The notes under the pieces were generated by a model that ran no database searches, had not been told where the DNA came from, and saw nothing but the letters and a program-made list of their open reading frames with translations. The position numbers and the translations under genes were made by a program. A stretch of DNA of 64,000 bases from Syngnathus acus (taxonomy: Eukaryota; Chordata; Actinopteri; Syngnathiformes; Syngnathidae), in assembly GCF_901709675.1 (NCBI RefSeq), contig NC_051088.1:14179693-14243692 (forward strand), read 5' to 3'. This document shows positions 16,723 to 26,313 of this stretch, piece by piece; within the stretch, counting starts at the first letter, position 1; the number at the start of each line of letters is the position of its first letter.

Positions 16723-18318
16723 GACCGTTTTATCTCATACAAATTGCAGGGCACCATAGAAAATATATACATTGCACATTTATATACGGTGTCCATTAAA
16801 AAGAATGATTCCATCCTCAACAGTTTACAGTATATAAATGAACAGATGTAGACGTCAGTTTGCGATGTAAATCAGATTTTGTGAAAGTCAATGCACAACA
16901 TAACCACTTGATGGAAAATGTTAGGCAAAAAGCAGGAAAGGTGTCCAACCTTAAAATGTTTCAGTGCACCAGAAGAAAAAAATGAAAATTTGCTAAACTA
17001 CCACAGTCAGCGAACGCAGTATTGTCAAGCTGACAAGTCTCCCTGACTTGCTTCTCACTCACACCAGCCAAGCTTCCGTTGTGAGCCAGCCTGCTTCAGT
17101 CAGGTATTTAAAAAAAAAAAAAAACTGACTCGTGTCCAGAGTACACAGTAACACAAAAACGGTAAAATGCAATGATATAAACTGCTGAATGAGGTATGAA
17201 AGTCCAGGCATTGTGTTGTCACTTTGCAGTTTTATAACCGAGGTTGTAGCGGCTGAGGTGTGTTGAAGAACGGCCAAGAGGACACTTGAACGTTCTTTTG
17301 TTGTTGTTGCAGGAAGCAAAACATCCTTTAAACAGGCTTATTACAATTAAGTAAGTTTATGGGAACCCACGCAAGGTGAATAAGCGCAAAAAACAAAAAA
17401 AAACATGAGCAGCCTTTTTAGCGAAGTACCAACAACTCCCAATTTTATTATTAAACTGCTTATGGCTGTACATTTTGTCTTTCCGTTGACCGGGCGCGCG
17501 TGTGCGCAGGCAGAAACCGTCTGTAAAAAGCTCCCTGAAAAACCGACACTGATGCTCTCAACCTGGAACCCTATACTTTAAAATTGACAACACTTGAAAA
17601 GAAGCAGCACACAACTTGAAATGGGATGGAACTGGAAAGTAATCAAAACAAAAAACTACAAACACGAGTTGTCTCCCCCGCTACACACCAATGACAGAGG
17701 AGGCCGTCAGATAAGCTAACACCTAAAATGTCCTACATGAGCAGATGTTCTACTTGTGAGCGGTGACATCGGGAAAGGGGGGGGGGGGTATGTATACCAC
17801 CAGTGACCTATTCTCATCCTAAATACTGAAACTCAACTCCATCTAGCGTACGATGGGAAGGATAGGTTAAACCACACACCACACAAACACGAGTATTGGT
17901 AAAAATCACCTTTGTCCTGTACAAAACAGAGAAACTCTAGAGCCCCTACCATCTCAGACTTGGGTATAATCAATAAGTAACATTGAGTAAATAGAAAACA
18001 AACAAAAAAAAGACTAAAAACCATCTTTCAGCAGAAATGAAAATACACTCGGCCCCGAGAAGCCCACCTTCTCCGGCATAAAAATTCTTGCGATGTCATG
18101 ACGTAGAGAAAAGGGCTTGTCATCTGTCATGTATGTGATGCTCAGAGCTACGCTTGCGCAAGGTCCAGCGTTTTTATCCAGTGCTGTTGCATGAGAAATG
18201 TACTGCGTAGACCCTTGTTTGAGCCGAGGGCCCTATCAGGGGGATAGTGGTCATGAAAGTGGCACTGGTGTTGAAGATACAGTCCAGTTACAGTTAACAG
18301 TAAGTCAGTATGCTGAGA

Positions 18319-18325
18319 GAGGTAG
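18319..18325 (-). promoter_or_regulatory. let-7 seed match in hmga1 3' UTR
   Basis: The mRNA strand reads CTACCTC, the 7-mer complement of let-7 positions 2-8. HMGA family genes are well-known let-7 targets. The site begins only 13 bases after the stop codon, close enough that terminating ribosomes may hinder it. Confidence 0.4.
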
Positions 18326-18337
18326 CACGTGTTGCTA

Positions 18338-20845
18338 TTACTGGTCCTCTTCCTCATCCTCTTCGTCTTCTTCCTGCTCCGACGACTCCTGTGATGCTTT
18401 CTCTTCCTTTTCCTAAAAGGAGATGGAAAAAAACAAATGAGTCTGTGTCTCAACAGAAATGCTGAGTCAAATCTCGACGAGTCTTTCTTTGGATCAATGT
18501 TATCCTACATCTTGACAAACTGCTGTGGCATGAGGAGGGATGGGTGACTCAGGATGGTGGACCGATGAGTCACAATGAGGCATCCGGCTTCCTTTACTCA
18601 CTCCCAACTGGATGTGTTCATTCATAAAAAGAAGTGGCGGGGTAACTACGGGTCATTGCTTCATGTGACTAATGTGATCCAGGCGGCAATCCAAACACAC
18701 CCATTACTACTCGTGCATAGAACACTTTCTACTACGAAACCACATCGGCTTCCTTGATGGAACGGTGTCAAGTCAAGATTTTGTTTGTTTTTGTGTGTTC
18801 CAACTAGAAAACTTGCAAAATGGGTTGAAAACTATTATCCAAATTTGGGGTCTTTTATCAACTGTTAAATTTGGATGTTTGGTTAGCATGTGGCTAACCT
18901 CTAACCTCTTTCACCATATTGAGTCGAAAACAAAATTGGATTGTTCCTTTTATAAATCACCCATTTCAAGACAGGCAGCAGCAATTGCCAGCAGAGTCAA
19001 AGTCAAAATACCCAAAGCAAAAAGTGACTCATCTTGAAGGATTTTGGCATGCGTGTATGGAAAATATTTTGCCCCAAAATCACCGTATCAATTCTAATGC
19101 AGTTACAACCAAACAATTCTTACCTCCTTCTTGGGTCTTCCTCTGCGTTTGGCACCAGGAGCAGGTTCTGCCTTTGTCTTTGGAGAGGGAAGGGGCATGG
19201 TTAGATAAAGTACTGTGCAAAACTTAAGTATCAGTGCATCATGCTAAATGCATGAACCCCATATTCAGGTTGACCATATTATAGTCAAATTTAAAAAGGG
19301 CACCTGGGGGGGGGAAATCAAACCACATATCAGCAGTAATATTGTCTGAAATAACATATTAAACACAAAATATTTGTTTTGCTTTTGCTGCCTGCAGGTG
19401 GCAGCAAAGCCTGCACAATAAGATCTGGACAAGGGGCACTGGGTTCATTGGCTATTATCTGGAAGGCCAACAGGAACTGCACACAGGGCACTCCAGTTCG
19501 CTGGCCACCTGGTCCGAAGCTCAGAGACAGCTGGTGGAAGCCGGCATAGACGTAAACCCTCAGACACTTGGCTTTTCTTGCTAACTCTATATCACAAACG
19601 CGTGCGCATGCAGGAGCAATTTGCCTTCCCTCACACGTACAGTAGCAGCGAGGACAATGCTCATGGGGGGAGTCGCAGGGTTCAGGGCGAGGGAGAAAAT
19701 CAGCTGTTGCTATGGAGACAACAGGCTGAGAAGAACTTGGACAGTGTGTGGAGCGGGGTGTTGGGGGCGGGGTCTCAGCGTGGAAACACCATTGCAGCCT
19801 CTGTACCTACGTCACCCTTTGCATGACACGCTGCAGGATGCTGCAGATCAGGAAGTACAGTCATGTACTTCCTGCAAAAAAAACTGGATTTACAATAGGG
19901 AAGACAATTTTTGACAGGAGGGAAACAATGAAATAATCTATAAGCAAACTTGATGGGTTGCCAGGTCTTATTTTCTGGTTATGACCCGGTCAGCCAGTCT
20001 TTGCAGCCGCTACTTTGCCGCATGAAGACATGATGGACTTACTTTGCCCTTGCTGCTGGGTTTGTTTTTGCTGCCCTTGGGTCGTCCTCTGGACCTCTTT
20101 GGAGTCGGCGATCCGCTGGGCTCCTGAGACTCGGGACGCTGACGTTAAAACAAAACAAAATGAGTGATGAATGACTTGCGCACAATTTACTCTGCGCTCG
20201 TAAATGTATCTAAGAAACTATGCCAAATATGCAGACACACCTAAACTGCAAAACGTGCCAATAATTGTGCAAGCAATACATTGATCCACTCGTATTCTTG
20301 TGACAACATGCACTTGTGGGCCTTGACTCATCTGATTGAATTTCTATCTTGTTTACTACTGCAGCTTTTGACGATCAACGCAATTCAATAGACTGCGCAG
20401 CGTGACGGCCATACCAGCCACCCTCAACCTTGCAATGTCAGCCAACGCATGAGGAGTGGCGGTGGGTCTGAGAGGGTTAAAACTGGTTTGTGTGTGTTGG
20501 GTTACAAGTTCCCGACAAACACAGGAAGTTTGTTGATGGGGGCTTCTACACCTCCCATTAATCATGGCCGAAACGCACGTTCAAATTGGGACTCGTACCT
20601 GAAGTAAAGACTTGCTTTTCACGGGACGCCTGAAATGCGCCATTAGCTTTGGAGACACTTTGGATCATGTGCGGGCTACATTCCCAAAAGTGATGAGTCA
20701 TGCAAACTTGATGCACCTTATCACAAAACCTGCACTTAAAAGTTTATTTTGCCCGTCTTACCTGAGGAAGCTTGCGGGGTCTTCCACGCCCCCTCTTCTC
20801 TGTCGTCTCCTTCTCCTTAGATGACACTGTCCCCTTGTCGCTCAT
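18338..20845 (-). CDS. hmga1: HMGA1 high mobility group AT-hook protein
   Basis: A nuclear architectural protein that binds the minor groove of AT-rich DNA and helps assemble enhancer complexes. It is complete at 102 residues. Minus-strand exons are 20762-20845 (28 codons), 20043-20138 (32), 19124-19177 (18) and 18338-18412 (24 plus stop); all are phase 0 with GT-AG borders. The start ATG at 20845 opens MSDKGTVSSKEKETTEKR. AT-hook 1 is KRGRGRPRK at residues 17-25, AT-hook 2 KRSRGRPKG at 42-50 after SPTP, and AT-hook 3 KRRGRPKK at 70-77. The tail KASQESSEQEEDEEDEEEDQ is strongly acidic, with casein-kinase-2-like serines. The one-hook-per-exon plan is the family plan. Hook 2 has Ser where I recall Pro in mammals. 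It could in principle be HMGA2, but the tail and the neighbours say HMGA1. Confidence 0.96.
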
Positions 20846-20860
20846 ATTTACTTCTCACAC
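20846..20860 (-). other. hmga1: hmga1 5' UTR part of first coding exon
   Basis: TTTTTATTTCCTAG ends at 20861 on the minus strand, a strong acceptor 15 bases upstream of the ATG. The coding exon therefore begins at 20860 and the remaining leader comes from an upstream untranslated exon. Confidence 0.7.
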
Positions 20861-20927
20861 CTAGGAAATAAAAACCACACCTGGTCAGAGTCGCTTGCAG
20901 AAGACAACGTGCCGAGCTCACATAAAT

Positions 20928-21019
20928 GGGGGGGGGGGGGGGGGGGGGGATGGGTCGTGATGGAAGAGAGAGAGAGAGAGAGCGAGGAGGGAGGGGGGCA
21001 AAAAAAAAAAAAAAAAAAA
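20928..21019. repeat. G22 run, (GA)n and A19 polypurine tract in hmga1 intron 1
   Basis: The plus strand has 22 G in a row (20928-20949), about ten GA units (20964-20982), a GAGGAGGGAGGGGGG block and 19 A (21001-21019), with very few pyrimidines from 20960 on. The hmga1 RNA strand is pyrimidine-rich here, about 70 to 160 bases 5' of the acceptor at 20861. The G-run could form quadruplexes and the mirror-like tract triplexes. Confidence 0.9.
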
Positions 21020-21039
21020 GGCGCAAAGCCACGACGCAT

Positions 21040-21900
21040 CCAGCCCTTAAATCAACTCTTCCCAGAGGCGCTATTTCGGTCCCGCGTGCGCTCCACAGCG
21101 GAACGGAGCGCACGCCTCCGCCTCGCGGATCTCCGTTGAAGCGGTTTGCACGGTGTAGCCACAAGCCGCAGGCCTCACCGTTGCATTCACGTACCGACCG
21201 CATCCCAAGGCCCATGCATGCGTGCGTGCGTGCATGCATGCACGCACACCTCTGGCCACACACACATGCACAAAATAACCCGTGGAAGCGTTGCGTGTGC
21301 TATTGCTATCGCACCCTTCTTACATCTGCGCAAAAATGTCAAGAATGCATTTCAAAAAATGAGCCCGAGAGTACGAACGAGCCTGCGAGGTGCGCGTCGT
21401 GTTTTGTGGCGGGCCTACAGCAACAATGGACGGCTTCTCATTGAAAGCATGTCGCCCTCCTTTCACCGGAGCTCGAGCGATTGAAAATATTCGCAAACCA
21501 TCGTGACGGTGCGTTGGTCTTTGCAAAATATGCACTCACCTCTACCGCTCAAGTTTAACCTCCAGCTTAAATTACACAGCGAAATTTCCCCTTTAAGCCG
21601 GGTGCTTATAGCCGGTTAAAGAGCCCTGCACCGACCCACAAAGCGTCGCGTTGAGACGACATCCAAACACACAGCCCGCCCCTTTAACTCCCAGCTCGTG
21701 AAGCATTTAAAGCAACGCAGCATTGGCGAAAAGGCTGTTTTCCCCTCAACATTTTTCTTACCGGCAGGTTAATGGGTTTATTCCAACGTGGTCCTAAAAA
21801 TAGCATGTGCGTCTCCTCTCCGGCAGATAAAGAAAAAGGCGCCAGTCAGGAGGAGTTTTGGGGCAATATAAAGAGCCGCCCTCATGGGAGCAGGGGGACT
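21040..21900 (-). promoter_or_regulatory. hmga1: hmga1 CpG-rich promoter with candidate leader exons
   Basis: CpG-dense sequence 5' of hmga1. Two minus-strand donors could end untranslated first exons: AGAG|GTGAGT with the exon ending at 21540, and TGCCG|GTAAGA with the exon ending at 21762. Upstream of the second lie a TATA-like TTTATAT (21872-21866) and, immediately 5' of that, a GC box GAGGGCGG (21883-21876), which would place a start near 21838. Mammalian HMGA1 is known for several alternative leader exons. Confidence 0.55.
21213..21249. repeat. Alternating purine-pyrimidine block (TGCG/TGCA)n
   Basis: Thirty-seven consecutive bases alternate strictly between pyrimidine and purine, made of CATG, CGTG and GCAC units. 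Such tracts can adopt Z-DNA under negative supercoiling. It lies about 290 bases downstream of the first hmga1 donor candidate, inside the CpG-rich zone. Confidence 0.85.
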
Positions 21901-22510
21901 GGGGGCGGAGATATGATAAGTGGGCCACCAACGGCACTGGACCGGCTCAAGCGCCCTCCCCCCACCCCCACAATGTCTTTCCTCCCTCGTTGGACTCGGC
22001 CACACAATAAAATGCGTGTACAACTCGCAGCACGCACACTGCAACTACTGAACACAATGGAGGGGAGTGTTCAAGTGTTTTACAAGGCATCTTTCCCCAT
22101 GAAACTGCAGTTTACAGTGATGGAGAAGATGTCCTTTAAATAAATGAATGAAGAAAAAAGAACACTTTGTTCACAAATTTATCTCTCCAGAATCCAACGC
22201 TACCACAATTGACAGTTAAAAAAAAAATCGTGTTGTTAATATTTGGATTAAGTATGTCGAAGCAATTTCAAAAAAAGACATTTCAAATTGAATTGACCTT
22301 TTATTCTCAAATTTCAACCATCTCACTGGCCTTTGAGAAGTCTAAACATAAGCCTGCCTCACATCTAACTACTAAAACTAAGTGAGCAAATAACTACAAT
22401 CTGACCTGCGGGATTGCTCAGCAGCTACATGCTTCTGCTTGGTGATATTATACATAAATCTAACAGTAGTTTTAAGACTTATTTGTATACTCTTGATCTG
22501 GAGATTTCCT

Positions 22511-22541
22511 GATAAGGACCCACTTTGATAAGGACCCACTT
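22511..22541. repeat. Direct duplication GATAAGGACCCACTT x2
   Basis: The 15-mer GATAAGGACCCACTT occurs at 22511-22525 and again at 22527-22541, separated by one T. It is a recent local duplication with no known role. Confidence 0.9.
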
Positions 22542-22572
22542 CACCGAAGACATCTTCTTGCAGCGCTTCATC

Positions 22573-22643
22573 AACTCATTCATTGCCATTGATGGCTGTA
22601 GATGTCCAATATCCACTTTAAATAGACTGGCAGTGAATGAGTT
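22573..22643. mobile_element. Short inverted-repeat MITE (AACTCATTCAYTGCCA ends)
   Basis: The left end AACTCATTCATTGCCATT and the right end, which read backwards is AACTCATTCACTGCCAGTC, form terminal inverted repeats of about 16 bases around a 71-bp unit. The motif is a frequent fish MITE end. A TTAA (22642-22645) overlaps the right boundary; no left TTAA is present, so the target site is unresolved. Confidence 0.6.
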
Positions 22644-24762
22644 AATATATATTTAAAAGTAGCCCCTCCGTCCATATTAACTGTTGTGTGTTCACTCCCA
22701 CTGCGGCGCAAACGCCCATATGCTGCAGAATGACAATACAAGCTCCACGAGTGACAAAAGATTCTCGCATTCCATCGTGTGCTGCTGTTTTGCATATGAT
22801 AAGATGTACATCTAACATGCACTGTATGGGTGTGTTGGATGCATTTGTCCCAATGAGGCCAATGTTCTGCTCAGCATGTGCGAGCCTTGCGTGGCCACCC
22901 CCTTCGTTCCTTGTTTTTTACTCTATTCACTTCCTTCCTCTTCATCTTCCCCAACAACTTCAGGCCCATCCCCCTTCTCTGTCACAGCAGCCCCTCAGAA
23001 TGTGGATGGAGAGGAGGAAATAGGTCCTCTTGTGTAGGTTTGTCCTTCTCAGCCATTGGCACCACCTGGAGCCCAACGCGGGGATTGAGCAACAATGCAT
23101 GCACATGATGAGTGTGAATTGAAACTCGCACATGGAAAAGTAGTCAATATTTCCAGAGATCCTTTTATAATTTTCTACAATTCCATTTTTTATAATCTTG
23201 CCAATTAAGATGAAGGTGAAAATACATTTTCTTGTGATTGGGGCGAGGGCTTGAATCTGAATGAATCCACCTTCCTCACTCTGGTGGCTTTACCATTAGT
23301 GAGTGCACAAAAATGTCTATTTTCAAATTTCAATTTCAACAAAATAAAAAAATAAAAAACCATTCTTGAACTTGCTTAAAATTCCCTTGTGTAAGGAGCT
23401 TACAGCCATCTATTTTTTTCCCCCACTTTAAGCACTGGTCTTCTGGGAACCTACGTTCAAAGAAGCCACCCAAGGAACTGGTGAGACGGTTTGGAATCCA
23501 AACTGAAATCTCCTAAGAGGCGACCACTTCGCTCACCCTCTCCTGGCTCTTGAACTGTGCCGCAGCTCGAAGCAGACAGATCCTATTAAGCATCTCAGTG
23601 GGAGGGATGGTCAGCGTGGGGGTCTTAGCCCACTTTTTCATGCTCACACTGATGTCCTCTTACCCTTTTCCGTCTTCATATATACTTGCCCTCTGGCACG
23701 CACTTTCTAGCAATCCACAGTGTTTAAACCGCAAACGCTGCTGCAGCCAAACCGGCTGACAGATGTGGACGGAACCATCCATTCACCTTCCCTGGCCTTG
23801 GATGGGGCTGAGTAACAAACATGTTCGCACGCCACTCACATCCTCCTCCTCGCCATAGGAGAGGATGAGGAAAGCATGAAGGAGGGACGGACACATCCAC
23901 TGGGAGGAGTGAAGAAAGTGTGGGAGTAGCAAGGTGGGTGGAGACCCAAATGTGTGTGGGCGTCTTTTCCCCTTGTGAGAGGGGGTGGATGGAGGTTAGT
24001 GGGCGGGGGGATGGGGCCGTTTATGAGTAGTATCTGAGTCACACAAACACAGGAAGTAGCGCGTGCAGCTTGTTTGGTGAGCACACTGCTGTATTTATGT
24101 TGAGGCCCCATATGCAGACAATAATTGGAGCTCTCAAAATACTTCATTTTACCTTCTTTCGTCTCTGAGTCAACTTTACATCGCCACATCCTGACATTTG
24201 AGCGTCACTCACCCTGTGACTCAAGCGTTTGATATTTTCAAGAGTGAAAACAGAGTTCTATTTGAAACTCGTTTTGGCACCAACACTCACAATCTTGGAC
24301 ATGACTCATCTTTTGAATAGTAGAATTATTTGAGAAATGTATTTTTAGTTATGTGATGCACGAGACGATTTCAAATCTTAATGTGCAATGTTGCCCCTTA
24401 TTCACATAGTGCTGTGAGTGGGAGGTCAGAGGTCAAGGGCTCCGGTAGTCCAGTGTACTTGAAAGTGCTGTTGCCTTTCAAGTGTCAGTGTTGTCTATTA
24501 TAGTTGACAGTGAACTCGTGGTTTGTATGTTTTTAAAAAGAACAACACATGCCTTATTTTTATCTAAGGTTTTATATTGTCCACAGGCATGTGTGTGAAT
24601 GGCGAAGTCTCTTAATTCGAATGATGTCTTGTGATATATTTATGGAACAGACTTCACACACCAATATTAGTTTATTAACACTCATGAATATTCCATTTTT
24701 TTCAAGTAAAAAAAAAAGTCAAACTAAAATTCTTCAATTTTTTTTGGACTTGGGACCAATCC

Positions 24763-24825
24763 TAGAATCAGAATCAATTTGATTGGCCAAATTTATTAAA
24801 AACACTCAAGGAATTTGTCCCCCGT
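24763..24825 (+). mobile_element. Retroposon tail fragment (AATCAGAATCAATTTGATTGGCC)
   Basis: AGAATCAGAATCAATTTGAT followed by TGGCCAAATTTATTAAAAAC and CACTCAAGGAATTTG matches a common fish retroposon terminal motif that usually reads CTTTATTGGCCAAG. Only the end is present. The parent family is not assigned. Confidence 0.5.
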
Positions 24826-24937
24826 GTTTTTAGCCACTCTAATATTACAGCGATAAGGCAAGCAAATATAGCAAGATGAGCAGATGATTAGTATATCTGC
24901 TCTACATTTGGCTGGTTACCAGCCTTTTAATACCCTA

Positions 24938-24938
24938 T

Positions 24939-24973
<35 letters not shown>

Positions 24974-24975
24974 TT
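24938..24975. repeat. (ATTT)n simple repeat
   Basis: About nine TATT units in a row, followed by degenerate CGTTTG and CATTTATT units. Low complexity. Confidence 0.9.
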
Positions 24976-26286
24976 CGTTTGTTTATTCATTTATTTAGTC
25001 AATTAAAATCGGGCTTTCTGGTTCTTTAGGTCTAACACAACAATCCGAACCAATGTCCCCCCCTGGTGTTGATACACTTAACATACAACTATTGCAAGGC
25101 GCAGAAATAATATCATCCACCAGAGAGCAGTCGTATGCCGTGAAATCTTCACATCATGTAATAAAATAAAAACACCCTCCACTTAATTTAGCCGTTAAGG
25201 TTTTGCACTGTTTTTTAAAGATGATGATGATGTTGATGATGAATTACAAAATACAGAATAGGAATACAAGCATTTTTTGCCATACAGTTAGCACTTTAAT
25301 GCCATCTGAAGCTTGCTCTTCACAAATAACAACCAGAAGCTTTTGAATTGAATTGAAACTTAATTCCTGCTCTGAAGCTCATCACGTGGACAGAAGCTCA
25401 GTGCTGACATGAGCGTATGTTTTGGCATTCTTGCACCATGGAGGTACATATGAAAAAAAATATCTATATATGCATTTGTTTATTTGTTTATCTTTCTTGC
25501 ACGCTTCCTCTGTTTGACCTGATTGATCAAACGGGGAGGGGATCCTCCTCACATTCCAACAAAGCCACTGCAATCCCCAGAGACAGGCGACAATCCTGAC
25601 GGCATCCGTGCTTGTTACATCTACAACGACGATCGGTGTTCATTTATCAGCACTTTTGTTTATATGTAGCGAGAAAGGGGGCACAGAATCCATTCACGGA
25701 GTACTGATGTGACTGCAAAACCACCACAACAAATAAAAGCTGGGCTGGTGGATAACGGTGTTTACAGACTTCTTCAAACAGGTGCAAGGCTCAGCTGCAG
25801 AGTTGAGTGGCTTCAACATTTGTCCTATCGATTCCACTTTAATTGTCCTCCTGTCAAGAAGGTTGGACAAAAGGCACCACTGCCTGTCACAACAGACCAA
25901 ACTAATTTGAAAGGAACAAATATTGGCAGGGACGTATGATGACTTTGAAGTAGGGAGAGGTTATGTGCTCTCTTTCTTTCTGACAACATACACTGTATAT
26001 TGATCAACTGCAATGACAACGTAGCATAAACAAAAAAAAAAAAAGCAAACAGAGCTGATGAACCTTAAATCTGTTTTTGTTTTTGCACTAATGTGCCCTC
26101 TGTGATTGGGCAGCAATTTTCAACAGTTTTCCAAACGAGAGGCAAATCTTTTTTTGCTTCAAGCTTTTATTTCTCTCCATGAAAGTTTATCAAAGTACTT
26201 TCATACATGAGTGCCATTATATTGAGTGTAACATTAGTTTTCTAGCTTAATGCTAACATACAGTATGAAAGTATATATTAGCTGGC

Positions 26287-26313
26287 GCGGCTTATAGTCC
26301 GAAAATTACGGTA
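26287..26313 (+). mobile_element. Orphan transposon end (GCGGCTTATAGTCCG)
   Basis: GCGGCTTATAGTCCGAAAAT followed by TACGGTA matches the right terminal repeat of the complete element at 50258-50575. No partner end was seen nearby, so it is a solo end or a truncated copy. Confidence 0.55.

Larger units (their letters stand above)
16695..18337 (-). other. hmga1: hmga1 3' UTR
   Basis: From the hmga1 stop (18338) to just past AATAAA on the minus strand (16722-16717). The length of about 1.6 kb is similar to the long 3' UTR of mammalian HMGA1. It includes A/T-rich simple sequence and a G-run near 17779. I see no repeat element or conserved coding sequence in it. Confidence 0.65.

Noticed and set aside
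20926-21444. 172-codon plus-strand frame starting in the G22 run
   Set aside because: Poly-Gly, poly-Glu/Arg and poly-Lys segments come from simple repeats, and it is antisense to the hmga1 leader region.
21772-22143. 123-codon plus-strand frame with a TATAAAG inside it, antisense to the hmga1 promoter
   Set aside because: No motif, no good start context or splice partner. The TATA-like element fits hmga1 transcription on the minus strand better.
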